A DNA stretch of 64,000 bases. It comes from SZUA-430 sp964638635 (GTDB lineage Bacteria > Pseudomonadota > Alphaproteobacteria > Micropepsales > Micropepsaceae). Below the pieces are notes generated by a model that was given only the letters and a program-made list of their open reading frames with translations, was not told the DNA's origin and made no database searches. The stretch covers positions 1 to 64,000 of the forward strand of contig CAZXAQ010000009.1 in assembly GCA_964638635.1 (NCBI GenBank), written 5' to 3'. Position numbers and translations under genes: made by a program. Below are positions 1 to 7,299 of the stretch, piece by piece (positions within the stretch are counted from its first letter, which is position 1; every line of letters starts with the position of its first letter).

Positions 1-737
1 AGCGCGAAGCCCGTCAGGCGAAGAAGGAAATGGTCGAGGCGAACCTGCGCCTCGTGATCTCGATCGCGAAGAAATACACGAACCGCGGCTTGCAGTTCTT
101 GGATCTCATTCAGGAAGGCAATATCGGGTTGATGAAAGCGGTCGATAAGTTCGAGTATCGGCGCGGCTACAAGTTCTCGACCTATGCGACGTGGTGGATC
201 CGACAGGCGATCACGCGCTCGATCGCCGATCAAGCGCGCACGATCCGCATTCCGGTGCATATGATCGAGACGATCAACAAGCTGGTGCGCACGTCGCGTC
301 AGATGCTGCACGAAATTGGCCGCGAGCCGACGCCGGAGGAACTCGCCGAGAAGCTGGCGATGCCTTTGGAGAAGGTGCGCAAGGTTCTGAAGATCGCGAA
401 GGAGCCGATCTCCCTCGAAACGCCGATCGGCGATGAGGAAGATTCGCATCTCGGCGACTTCATTCCAGACACGAACGCGGTGCTGCCGATCGATGCGGCG
501 ATCCAGTCGAACCTGCGCGAGACGACGACGCGGGTTCTGGCCTCGCTCACGCCGCGCGAAGAGCGCGTGCTGCGCATGCGCTTCGGTATCGGCATGAACA
601 CCGACCACACGCTCGAAGAAGTGGGCCAGCAGTTCTCGGTCACCCGCGAACGCATCCGCCAGATCGAAGCGAAGGCACTCAGGAAGCTGAAGCATCCGAG
701 CCGGTCAAGGAAGTTGCGCAGTTTCTTGGATAACTGA
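1..737 (+). CDS. rpoD: RNA polymerase primary sigma factor RpoD, C-terminal part (5' end outside window)
   Basis: Housekeeping sigma-70 factor that brings RNA polymerase to -10/-35 promoters. The frame is open from base 3, so the gene enters from the left edge and the ATG at 30 is internal. Visible parts are region 2 (NLRLVISIAKKY, then DLIQEGNIGLMKAVDKF and the -10 reading segment YATWWIRQAITR), region 3, and region 4.2 with the -35 reading helix (TRERIRQIEAKALRKL). The end RKLRSFLDN is typical of alphaproteobacteria. The last 30 codons recur at 5052..5144 as a displaced fragment. The first 13 of those codons are base-identical, and the rest differ almost only at synonymous sites. A hairpin terminator follows at 765. 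Identification is certain; only the missing N-terminus limits it. Confidence 0.98.
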   Translation, partial: REARQAKKEMVEANLRLVISIAKKYTNRGLQFLDLIQEGNIGLMKAVDKFEYRRGYKFSTYATWWIRQAITRSIADQARTIRIPVHMIETINKLVRTSRQMLHEIGREPTPEELAEKLAMPLEKVRKVLKIAKEPISLETPIGDEEDSHLGDFIPDTNAVLPIDAAIQSNLRETTTRVLASLTPREERVLRMRFGIGMNTDHTLEEVGQQFSVTRERIRQIEAKALRKLKHPSRSRKLRSFLDN

Positions 738-754
738 CGCTAGCGAACGTGGCG

Positions 755-1189
755 TTACTGCTTTGAGCCTCGCTGTTTGCGAGGCTCTTTGCTTTTGGCG
801 ACAACCGGTTTGGCGAGCAACCACTCCATCAACACCACCGCGTTGTTGTGTTCCTCGTTGCTGGCGGCGAAGAGGAGGGTGACGGGGCCCTTCTTCAGGT
901 GCCCCTGCAATAGTTCGACGGCTTCGCGCGCCGGTGACTTCGACAGTTCTTTTTCGTACGCCGCGCGGAACTCGTTGAACTTCTCGGGCTCAGCATGGAA
1001 GCGGCGGCGCAAATCGCCGCTGGGGCTCACCTCCTTGGGCCAGAGATCCACATGCGCTTTCTCGCGCGTTAGGCCGCGCGGCCAAAGGCGGTCGACGAGG
1101 ATGCGATAGCCATCACTTTCTTCCGCCGGTTCGTAAATGCGCTTGAGATGCAACTTTGGCCGCTTCTTTGCCGGCCTCGTGTTCGGCAT
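755..1189 (-). CDS. DUF488 family protein
   Basis: A 144-residue protein of the DUF488 family (YeaO-like), whose biochemical role is not established. The family signature is clear: LKRIYEPAEESDGYRILVDR followed by LWPRGL, then a central FRRRF-like stretch and the block GPVTLLFAASNEEHNNAVVL. The start at 1189 (MPNTRPAKKRPK) is preferred over an in-frame ATG at 1246 because the extra 19 residues are not family-like and would overlap the AraC remnant at 1206. The C-terminus is a short basic tail (KSKEPRKQRGSKQ) encoded by the rpoD terminator hairpin, so the tail may have been extended by chance. It stands alone, convergent with rpoD, inside the block bounded by the two rpoD ends. Confidence 0.85.
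   Translation of the reverse strand: MPNTRPAKKRPKLHLKRIYEPAEESDGYRILVDRLWPRGLTREKAHVDLWPKEVSPSGDLRRRFHAEPEKFNEFRAAYEKELSKSPAREAVELLQGHLKKGPVTLLFAASNEEHNNAVVLMEWLLAKPVVAKSKEPRKQRGSKQ
765..797 (+). terminator. Rho-independent terminator of rpoD
   Basis: Perfect 8-bp stem GAGCCTCG / CGAGGCTC with a 7-base loop, followed by TTTGCTTTT. It lies 28 bases after the rpoD stop. The hairpin also encodes the last codons of the convergent DUF488 gene (stop at 755), so one sequence serves as terminator on the plus strand and as coding sequence on the minus strand. Confidence 0.85.
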
Positions 1190-1205
1190 TGCGGCACCCT
1201 TCCCG

Positions 1206-1277
1206 ATGAACCTTCGTCGCGACATCCTCGACACGTTCGAGCGCAAGGGCCAGCTTTATTTCCAATTCGGGACCTGA
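1206..1277 (+). pseudogene. Truncated 5' remnant of an AraC/cupin regulator gene
   Basis: A 23-codon reading frame, MNLRRDILDTFERKGQLYF and four more residues, then TGA. It closely matches the N-terminus of the intact AraC regulator starting at 1381 (DILDT.E.KGQLYF shared in the same order), and the DNA is also similar. Nothing of the cupin or DNA-binding domain remains. It is best read as the beginning of a second, lost copy, left by a duplication or by recombination between related islands. It could still be translated as a short peptide, but there is no sign of selection for that. Confidence 0.7.
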
Positions 1278-1380
1278 GGGTTTGGGCCGTTGCTGGGCCG
1301 CGGACGTTCCAATTCTACAATATCGATGCTCAGGAGGCGGGTATTTTGATACCGATTTGGTCTTCGTTTGAGGGGCCGGA

Positions 1381-2310
1381 ATGGTCGATTTGCTGAGCGA
1401 TATTCTCGATACAATCGAATTAAAGGGCCAGCTTTACTTTCATACAAACTTCTCGCCGCCGTGGGCGGTGCTCGTTCCGGAACACAAGCGTACGATCCGG
1501 TTTCATCTTGTCGCGCAGGGGCGGTGTTGGGTGAAGCCGGAAGGGGCTGCCGGAGTCGATTTGGAACCGGGCGACGTCGTTCTGATTCCGGGTGGGGCCG
1601 CGCATACAATTGCGGATTCCGCCGACCGCGAGCCCGTGGCGCTCGATACGGTCTTGGCCGATAGCGGATTTACCGGCAGCGGAGCCTTGGTATGGGGCAA
1701 GGGTTCGGAACCGGCCGTGACGAAACTCGTCTGCGGACATTTTACCTTCGCCGACGGAGTCGATCATCCGCTGCTGCGGGCGTTGCCGAGCGCGGTGGTG
1801 GTGACGCGGGCGCACCGCGCGCAGAATGCGTGGCTCGACGAGTTGCTTCGCTTTATCACGCGGCAGCTTCCGGAGGGAACGTTGGGCTCCTACGCCTCGG
1901 TGCGGCGCCTGTCGGAGGTGGTGTTCATCGAAGCGGTGCGCGCGACCGCCGATCAATCGCCGGCGCTTGCGGGCATCGTGTCGGCGTTGAGCGATCCGAA
2001 AATCGCACGCAGCGTGGAAGCGATGCACCGTTGGCCGGAACGGGCGTGGACGGTCGAGACACTGGCCGCCGAAGCAGCAATGTCGCGCAGCAGTTTTGCG
2101 GAGAAGTTTCAGGCGCTGATGGGCTGCGGGCCGCTGAATTACTTGTCCGATTGGCGGATGCAGAGGGCGCGCGTGTGGCTTTCCCACACGGATATGAGCA
2201 TCAGCGAGATCGCGGCGAAGGCCGGATATCAGTCGCCGACCGCGTTCGCGCGCGCCTTCGCGCAGGCGCTCGGCGAATCGCCGACAGCGTTCCGCCGGCG
2301 CACCGGCTAA
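1381..2310 (+). CDS. AraC family transcriptional regulator with N-terminal cupin domain
   Basis: A 309-residue regulator. Residues about 1-190 form a cupin-type sensor (DILDTIELKGQLYFHTNFSP, then PGDVVLIPGGAAHTI with the cupin histidine). Residues about 215-309 hold the AraC pair of helix-turn-helix motifs (WTVETLAAEAAMSRSSFAEK and ISEIAAKAGYQSPTAFARAF). Family members of this architecture often control an adjacent oxidoreductase or efflux gene in response to a small molecule. Here the next genes downstream are the exported ferritin-like protein and cytochrome c, 113 bases away, but no operator can be assigned. A truncated second copy of its 5' end lies just upstream at 1206. The ATG at 1381 matches the remnant's start and the family N-terminus. 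Confidence 0.9.
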   Translation: MVDLLSDILDTIELKGQLYFHTNFSPPWAVLVPEHKRTIRFHLVAQGRCWVKPEGAAGVDLEPGDVVLIPGGAAHTIADSADREPVALDTVLADSGFTGSGALVWGKGSEPAVTKLVCGHFTFADGVDHPLLRALPSAVVVTRAHRAQNAWLDELLRFITRQLPEGTLGSYASVRRLSEVVFIEAVRATADQSPALAGIVSALSDPKIARSVEAMHRWPERAWTVETLAAEAAMSRSSFAEKFQALMGCGPLNYLSDWRMQRARVWLSHTDMSISEIAAKAGYQSPTAFARAFAQALGESPTAFRRRTG

Positions 2311-2423
2311 GATCGTTGCAGATCGTCCAAGAGATCGCGCGCATGCTCTTTATGAGTGCGGCGGTCGCTCTTGTTGCCGCGCGGCTGGGGTAGGGTCCGC
2401 ACCCAAAATCAGGAGTACACAAC

Positions 2424-3011
2424 ATGAGCCCGTTATCCCCTCTGCATATGCAGCGCCGAAAATTTCTGAGCCGGAGCGGCGCCGTTCTTTCCGCCGGAGG
2501 TCTGCTCGCTTTGGCTGGCGCGGCAACGCCGGCATTTGCGAAGAAGAAAGCAATGAAGCCCAACGCGCAAGATGCGGCGCTCTTGAATGCCGCGCTCGGG
2601 CTCGAGCACGAAGGCATTGCCGCCTATCAAATCAGCGCGGAAAGCGGCCTGCTCAGCAAAGACGTCTTGGCCCTCGGCATCTTGTTCCAAGGTCATCACA
2701 AGCAGCATCGTGACGAGCTGGCGAAGGCCATTCGCCGCTTGGGCGGCAAGCCGGTCGATGCGAAGAAGCAAGCCGACTACGCGACGGATCTTGAGGCGGG
2801 CAAACTCAAGTCGGAAGCCGACATTCTAAAGCTGGCACTGGGTCTCGAACGGGGTGCGACGAACGCCTATCTCGGACTCATCCCGTCTTTGACCGGGTCC
2901 GACCTCGACGTGCTGGTCGCCCGGCTTGCGGCCGACGAAGCGGTGCACGTGGCCATGCTGATGCCTGCGGTGGGCGAGAAGCTTTCCGCGAATGGGTTTT
3001 TCTTTGGGTAA
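2424..3011 (+). CDS. Tat-exported ferritin-like domain protein
   Basis: A 195-residue protein with a twin-arginine signal (RRKFLSRSG, then a hydrophobic run to TPAFA, cleavage near residue 40). The mature part is a four-helix ferritin-like domain. Acidic and histidine side chains recur where ferritin-like proteins bind two metals (LEHEGIAAY, GHHKQHRDEL, LERGATNAY, ADEAVHVAML). Tat export suggests that it folds with its metal before leaving the cytoplasm and works in the periplasm. Start at 2424 has AGGAG eight bases upstream. It overlaps the next gene (cytochrome c) by 20 bases, so both are probably cotranslated. The metal and the reaction are unknown. Confidence 0.85.
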   Translation: MSPLSPLHMQRRKFLSRSGAVLSAGGLLALAGAATPAFAKKKAMKPNAQDAALLNAALGLEHEGIAAYQISAESGLLSKDVLALGILFQGHHKQHRDELAKAIRRLGGKPVDAKKQADYATDLEAGKLKSEADILKLALGLERGATNAYLGLIPSLTGSDLDVLVARLAADEAVHVAMLMPAVGEKLSANGFFFG

Positions 3012-3405
3012 TCGAACGACAATTGCTGCGGCGGCCGTTCTGGCCGCCGCCTTGTTCGGCGCGGCGCAGGCCGCGACGCCGGTTGCGCCCATTGCGGCGC
3101 CGGTCGGCGACGCTGTGCGCGGCCAACAGCGCTACGACGCGCGGTGCGGCGGATGCCATTCGCCGAAGACGAATCGCGTGGGCCCACGCCACAACGGCGT
3201 GTTCGGCCGGCGCGCTGGCGGGGTGGCGGATTATCACTACAGCGACGCGCTGAAAAAGTCCGGACTGATGTGGGACGCGGCGACGCTCGACAAGTGGCTC
3301 GCGGGTCCGCCGAGGCTCGTGCCCGGCACGCGCATGGGTATTTCTGTTTCCGACGTGAAGGACCGTCAGGACATCGTCGCGTATTTGGCGACGCTCAAAG
3401 AATGA
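2992..3405 (+). CDS. Periplasmic c-type cytochrome (class I)
   Basis: A 137-residue protein with a cleavable signal (AAAAVLAAALFGAAQA, cleavage near residue 27) and one haem-binding CGGCH motif at residues 52-56. The downstream block NRVGPRHNGVFGRRAG and the axial methionine in PGTRMGI are the pattern of small soluble class I cytochromes c of the c2/c-550 kind. The C-terminal helix (RQDIVAYLATLKE) is intact. It would shuttle electrons in the periplasm. It overlaps the 3' end of the Tat ferritin-like gene by 20 bases, an unusually long overlap that suggests coupling. The start ATG at 2992 has only a weak GAGAAG site upstream. Confidence 0.9.
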   Translation: MGFSLGNRTTIAAAAVLAAALFGAAQAATPVAPIAAPVGDAVRGQQRYDARCGGCHSPKTNRVGPRHNGVFGRRAGGVADYHYSDALKKSGLMWDAATLDKWLAGPPRLVPGTRMGISVSDVKDRQDIVAYLATLKE

Positions 3406-3537
3406 GCGCGTAGGTCCGAGCGTCCGAATTTGTTCGTCGACCGTCCGAGAGTTCAGCTCCGCCGGCGTGCGCTCGTAGTACCGCTACTCTCACGGCGCTA
3501 TAGTTTGGCCCGCGCATCACAGCGCCCCTGGAGATTG

Positions 3538-4044
3538 ATGATGCAAACATTTGTTCGGCCGAGCATGCGCCTGCGCGCCTTTGCGGCGGCGGCAATCGTA
3601 ACGGCGGCTGCGTTTTCGGCCGGCGCAACTGCCAAAGACAAAACGCTTTATGAGCGATTGGGCGGGTATGAAGCCATCTCGGCTGTCGTCGAAAAATTTG
3701 CCGACAGCCTATTCGCCGACCCGAAGATCAATCAGTTCTTCATTGGCATGAGCGATGACACGCGCCAGTCGTTCAAGCAGAAGAACAAGAACCTTCTGTG
3801 CAACGTGACGGGAGGGCCTTGCAAAGTGATCAGCCGACCAGCCGGTGACGCGCATCGTGGGCTCGGCATTACAGGCGGCGACTTCGAGGTCGTGACCGGC
3901 CATCTCAAAGACGTCTTGAACGAGTTCAAGGTACCCGCGCGTGAACAAGACGAAGTATTCGTCATTATCCTGTCGCTGCGTCCAAAAATTGTCGATCGGC
4001 CGAATGAGAAGAGACTGAGCAAGGACGCCCCCGCCAAACGCTGA
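3538..4044 (+). CDS. Group 1 truncated haemoglobin, predicted exported
   Basis: A 168-residue protein with a signal peptide (RLRAFAAAAIVTAAAFSAGA) before a truncated globin core (LYERLGGYEAISAVVEKFAD through GDAHRGLGITGGDF, where the histidine is the proximal haem ligand). The B10 tyrosine usual in M. tuberculosis HbN is not present: the aligned position in KFADSLFAD is alanine. The two cysteines in LLCNVTGGPC are a feature of the exported subgroup. Start chosen at 3538 (ATGATG, GGAG five bases upstream) because upstream codons are not globin-like. Likely roles are oxygen, NO or peroxide chemistry in the periplasm, alongside the neighbouring cytochrome c and ferritin-like protein. That grouping is an inference. 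Confidence 0.88.
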   Translation: MMQTFVRPSMRLRAFAAAAIVTAAAFSAGATAKDKTLYERLGGYEAISAVVEKFADSLFADPKINQFFIGMSDDTRQSFKQKNKNLLCNVTGGPCKVISRPAGDAHRGLGITGGDFEVVTGHLKDVLNEFKVPAREQDEVFVIILSLRPKIVDRPNEKRLSKDAPAKR

Positions 4045-4064
4045 AGAACACGCGGACGGAGCAG

Positions 4065-4946
4065 CTACGCTTGCCGCTCCCTGCGGAAGCGGCCGGGCGT
4101 TGTGCCCGTTGTGCGGCGGAACGTGACGGTTAAGTGGCTTTGATCGGCGAAGCCGCAGGACAGGGCAATTTGCGCGAGACTCAAGTCACTGGTGGCCAGC
4201 AAGTCGCGCGCACGCGCAACGCGCTGTTTCATCAGCCATTGGTGAGGACCGGATCCGGTGGAGCGTTTGAAGACACGAGAAAAATATTTGGGCGATAGGC
4301 CGACCAGCTGCGCAAGTGTGCCCAAGGCCGGATCGTCGGCAAGATGTTCCTGCACATAGTCGGTTACCCGGCGCAGTTCGCGCGGAGAGAGCCCGCCGCG
4401 CGCCGGCGGAGCGATCGCGTTGGTGCCGTGCAAATGCAGCAACCGGTCGAGGAGCAACAATGCTCGGCCTTCCATTTCCAGCGAAGTCGGCGGGTCGGCA
4501 TGATCGAACGCTCTTTGCACGTAGTGACCGACCAGCGACTCTAGAGGATCGTCTTCGAAGAACACCAAATCGTCGCGAAGCCGCCGGCTGAGTGGTGGAG
4601 CGTTTGCCATGTCGCTGGCCCGGTCAAGCAGCTCATTCGGCAAGTGCAAATGGGCAAATTGGATGTCGCTACGAGCAACATAGTAGTTTCCGACACCGGC
4701 AGGCTCGAATGATGGGCCAAAGCTCGGACGGCTGACCGCGCCCGCCTTCTTGCCTTTCAATTTCTGGACCGAGCCACCCGATATGCGCGCGGCGATAAAC
4801 GTCTCGGGCAGCGCATCGACCCAAATGCTCTCATCAAACCCGTTCGGCGCATCGTAGTAGACGGCGGGCACTTGCCAACCCGGCTCAACACCAACCAGTT
4901 GGCCAGCGAGTATGGTCTGCAAACGATGATAATACTGCAGATGCAT
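4065..4946 (-). CDS. AraC family transcriptional regulator
   Basis: A 293-residue regulator with the paired AraC helix-turn-helix domain at the C-terminus (LGTLAQLVGLSPKYFSRVFK and LAQIALSCGFADQSHLTVTF, ending TTGTTPGRFRRERQA). The N-terminal half (from MHLQYYHRLQTILAG) is a sensor region without a recognisable cupin motif. Start at 4946 has AAAGGG eight bases upstream; an upstream ATG at 5015 is in frame but lacks such a site. It converges on the truncated haemoglobin gene with 20 bases between stops. It is the last gene before the displaced rpoD 3' end, and its ligand and targets are unknown. Confidence 0.88.
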   Translation of the reverse strand: MHLQYYHRLQTILAGQLVGVEPGWQVPAVYYDAPNGFDESIWVDALPETFIAARISGGSVQKLKGKKAGAVSRPSFGPSFEPAGVGNYYVARSDIQFAHLHLPNELLDRASDMANAPPLSRRLRDDLVFFEDDPLESLVGHYVQRAFDHADPPTSLEMEGRALLLLDRLLHLHGTNAIAPPARGGLSPRELRRVTDYVQEHLADDPALGTLAQLVGLSPKYFSRVFKRSTGSGPHQWLMKQRVARARDLLATSDLSLAQIALSCGFADQSHLTVTFRRTTGTTPGRFRRERQA

Positions 4947-5048
4947 GCCGCACCCTTTGATGCTTCGGGTGAAGGGATTGTGATGGCATTCTGACAAAAA
5001 AGGCTCATTCTTCATAGATGTAGCCGCAGACGGGGCCAACCACGGCCG

Positions 5049-5144
5049 ACACGCGAACGCATCCGCCAGATCGAAGCGAAGGCACTCAGGGAGCTGAAGT
5101 ATCCCAGTCGCAGCCGGAAGCTGCGGAGCTTTTTGGATAACTAG
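5049..5144 (+). pseudogene. Displaced 3'-end fragment of rpoD
   Basis: Thirty codons ending in TAG that read TRERIRQIEAKALRELKY and then RKLRSFLDN, the C-terminal region 4.2 of RpoD. Over 93 aligned bases without gaps, the first 39 (5052..5090) are identical to 645..683, and the remaining 54 contain 15 differences. All but two of those are synonymous (K to E and H to Y are the only amino-acid changes). There is no start codon, and upstream sequence does not clearly continue the gene. This pattern, with an identical core followed by synonymous divergence, is what is left when an element integrates into a gene's 3' end and brings its own replacement end. Confidence 0.85.
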
Positions 5145-5145
5145 G

Positions 5146-5167
5146 CGCACCTCGACTTGCCGGTGCG
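5146..5167. promoter_or_regulatory. Inverted repeat ahead of the toxin-antitoxin pair
   Basis: Arms CGCACC and GGTGCG separated by ten bases, lying 20 bases before the antitoxin ATG at 5187. ParD-type antitoxins usually autorepress through such a palindrome. The arms are short and GC-rich, so this is only a candidate operator. Confidence 0.35.
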
Positions 5168-5186
5168 AATGTGCGATTCTGCGAGC

Positions 5187-5456
5187 ATGGCAACGGTCAA
5201 GCGTACGATCGAACTCGACGCCGATATGGACGCCGCACTTGAGAAAGTCGCGGCGGCCACGGGTTTGTCGCCGGCTGCGTTCGTGCAATCCGCACTCGGT
5301 CAGATTCTCGCGGATAGCCACGACCTGGAAGAAGAGAAACGTCGGTGGGCGGCGTTCGAACGAGACGGCCGCTATGTGACGGCAGAGGCAGTTGATCAAT
5401 GGATCGACAGCCTGGGGACGGCAAACCCGCTTCCCAAGCCTCAGCCGAAATCGTGA
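5187..5456 (+). CDS. ParD/CopG-like antitoxin
   Basis: An 89-residue protein with a ribbon-helix-helix N-terminus (VKRTIELDADMDAALEKVAA, then TGLSPAAFVQSAL) and an acidic, proline-rich tail that would wrap the toxin. This is the layout of ParD/RHH antitoxins, which bind their own promoter and neutralise the partner. Start at 5187 (MATVKRT) fits the family better than the in-frame ATG at 5157. Its stop overlaps the toxin start in GTGA (5453-5456), a translationally coupled pair. It begins 42 bases after the displaced rpoD end. Confidence 0.85.
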   Translation: MATVKRTIELDADMDAALEKVAAATGLSPAAFVQSALGQILADSHDLEEEKRRWAAFERDGRYVTAEAVDQWIDSLGTANPLPKPQPKS

Positions 5457-5737
5457 GACTGATCTATCTTCCCAAAGCAACGGACGATCTCGACCGGCTT
5501 TACGAGTTCTTGAAGCCGAAGAACGAAGCGGCAGCGGCGGCCGCGTTGCGTACAATTCGCGATGCAGCGAACAGTCTTGTAGAAGGCTTGGCGGAGCGGG
5601 GAACGCCGGTCGGATTCTCCGGCTATCGCCAACTCTTCGTGCGTTTTGGCCGGAGCGCCTATGTGATCCGCTATCGCGCGAGCGCCGACAGTGTCGTGAT
5701 CGTTCGCGTTTGGCACGGACGCGAGCGGAGGAACTAA
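5453..5737 (+). CDS. ParE/RelE family toxin
   Basis: A 94-residue toxin of the RelE/ParE superfamily: VRLIYLPKATDDLDRLYEFL at the start, a central helix pair, then GYRQLFVRFGRSAYVIRYRA and the C-terminal strand VVIVRVWHGRERRN. The R..V.IVRV.HGRE.R ending is the family hallmark. ParE members poison gyrase and RelE members cut mRNA; the sequence alone does not decide which. The start is GTG at 5453, overlapping the antitoxin stop by four bases; a start further upstream would fuse unrelated residues. As part of a toxin-antitoxin pair next to an integration-like scar, it may stabilise the block. Confidence 0.87.
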   Translation: MRLIYLPKATDDLDRLYEFLKPKNEAAAAAALRTIRDAANSLVEGLAERGTPVGFSGYRQLFVRFGRSAYVIRYRASADSVVIVRVWHGRERRN

Positions 5738-5741
5738 CCAG

Positions 5742-6116
5742 CTACTTCCGCAGTGCCAGCCCAATCGTGCCCGTGATGATCGGAATCATCACGTAGGTGA
5801 AACCGATGTCGGCCATGTAGGCGTCGGGGGACATGCGCATTTGTTCGGGGCCGAAGATGAAGAACGGCACGTCGAGCGCGAGCGACATGAGCATCCAGAT
5901 CGTGCCGGCGAAGAGGCCTTCATCGAGGCCGGGTGTGGCGCTGCCGCGCAGATATCGGTAGCCGAACAGTGAGGCCGAGAACGCCATCGCCACCGACATC
6001 AGCGTGTCGAACAGTGCAGTCTCGGGCGGGACGATCGGGAAGATCGCCATGCCGCCAACGAACGGCAGTGCCCATACCGCGACACCGAACAGCAGAAGTC
6101 TGATTGTCCTGCCCAT
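5742..6116 (-). CDS. Small integral membrane protein of unknown function
   Basis: A 124-residue hydrophobic protein with about four predicted membrane spans (RLLLFGVAVWALPFVGG, TLMSVAMAFSASLFGY, LFAGTIWMLMSLALDVPFFI, FTYVMIPIITGTIGLAL). No catalytic motif is visible. It converges on the ParE toxin gene (stops 4 bases apart) and stands alone. I do not recognise the family. Confidence 0.6.
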   Translation of the reverse strand: MGRTIRLLLFGVAVWALPFVGGMAIFPIVPPETALFDTLMSVAMAFSASLFGYRYLRGSATPGLDEGLFAGTIWMLMSLALDVPFFIFGPEQMRMSPDAYMADIGFTYVMIPIITGTIGLALRK

Positions 6117-6240
6117 TGCCCACCTCTCGCGGGCAATCGTACCAGGGCCTTGTTGCGCTGCCTAGGTTCTGACCTGGGTCAAAGAAGCGGAGCGCCAAGC
6201 TGTGATCGTGTCACCCGGATGTTGTTGAGGAGGGTCGGCG

Positions 6241-6456
6241 ATGACGGCTGGGGAGATAGCGCGCGCACACTTTGCCGCGGCGATGGCGGCTGCGAAGGCG
6301 GAGGGGCAAGACGCGGACGCGGTCGCGCGGAACCTGCTTTCGATGGTCATCTCGTCGATGCTGGAGCGGCGCAGCGTGGCCGACGTGCGCGCCGAATTGC
6401 TCGCGGCGGCGGAGAACGTCGATCCCGATACCGACTACATGTTCATGCGGCCCTGA
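6241..6456 (+). CDS. Small hypothetical protein
   Basis: A 71-residue alanine-rich, mostly helical protein (MTAGEIARAHFAAAMAAAKA, ending DPDTDYMFMRP). The start is supported by GAGGAGGG about seven bases upstream, one of the better ribosome sites in the region. No signal peptide or known motif is seen. It is transcribed towards the lipoprotein-protease operon but is separated from it by 150 bases, so its link to that operon is uncertain. Confidence 0.6.
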   Translation: MTAGEIARAHFAAAMAAAKAEGQDADAVARNLLSMVISSMLERRSVADVRAELLAAAENVDPDTDYMFMRP

Positions 6457-6606
6457 GGTTTGCGCGCAGCAGGAAATCCGAGAAGAAATCGCTGAGGGCG
6501 CGCAGGGATGCCATGTGCGCCAACTTGGGGTTGCCTTAGTCACCCCTCTTTTACCTCGGACGCGGCGGGTCTAGTCTTCGAGCGCCACACCTTCGGGGGA
6601 TGATTC

Positions 6607-7299
6607 ATGCGGACCGCTCAAGTCTTCGTTGTGACGATTGCTGCTCTGTTGATCAGCGCTTGCACGAATACTCAGGCCATGAAGGCGACGTCGGCGAATT
6701 TTCAGTGGCAGTCCAGTGAAAAGAAAATCGCAATCATCGAACCCGATGTCGTTCTGGGCGAGCTTGAGGCATCGGGGATGTTTTCGCCGCGCGCGGACTG
6801 GACGAAGTCCGGGCGCGAGAACGTGCGTTCGGAAACCGAGAAACTGTTTCAGTCGCGCGGCGTGAAGATCGTGGTGCTTGATCCCGCGACCGAACGGCGC
6901 GACACGCAGCTTGTGAAGCTGCACGGTGTTGTCGGGCGCGCGGTGTTGCTGCACTTGTTCATGCCGAATAACGAGTTACCGACGAAGGGCAAGGCGCTCG
7001 ATTGGTCGTTGGGTTCGGGGACGCAGACGCTGCGTACGAAGCTCGGCGCGGATTATGGGCTCTTCATTTATGTGCGCGACAGTTACACGACCGCCGGCCG
7101 TGCGATGATGATGCTGGGCGCGGCGATCCTGGGCGTCGGGATTACCGGCGGCCAGCAGGTTGCGTTCGCGTCGCTTGTCGATCTCAACACCGGCAATGTG
7201 GTCTGGTTCAACGTGCTGCAGAGTTCGTCGGGCGATCTTAGAACGCCGGCGGCGTCAGCCAACGTCATCTCGGCGCTGCTGAAGGACGCGCCGCTGTGA
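6607..7299 (+). CDS. Putative outer-membrane lipoprotein, first gene of the M48 operon
   Basis: A 230-residue protein with a lipoprotein signal (VFVVTIAALLISAC, lipobox LISAC, cysteine at residue 19). The mature domain (KKIAIIEPDVVLGELEASG to DLNTGNVVWFNVL) has alternating hydrophobic strands. It also has a glycine-rich hydrophobic stretch (AMMMLGAAILGVGITGG) that could be a buried or membrane-associated segment. I know of no assigned function. Its stop overlaps the protease start (TGATG), so the two are cotranslated, and a second lipoprotein follows the protease. An accessory role for the protease at the envelope is an inference from this arrangement. Confidence 0.75.
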   Translation: MRTAQVFVVTIAALLISACTNTQAMKATSANFQWQSSEKKIAIIEPDVVLGELEASGMFSPRADWTKSGRENVRSETEKLFQSRGVKIVVLDPATERRDTQLVKLHGVVGRAVLLHLFMPNNELPTKGKALDWSLGSGTQTLRTKLGADYGLFIYVRDSYTTAGRAMMMLGAAILGVGITGGQQVAFASLVDLNTGNVVWFNVLQSSSGDLRTPAASANVISALLKDAPL

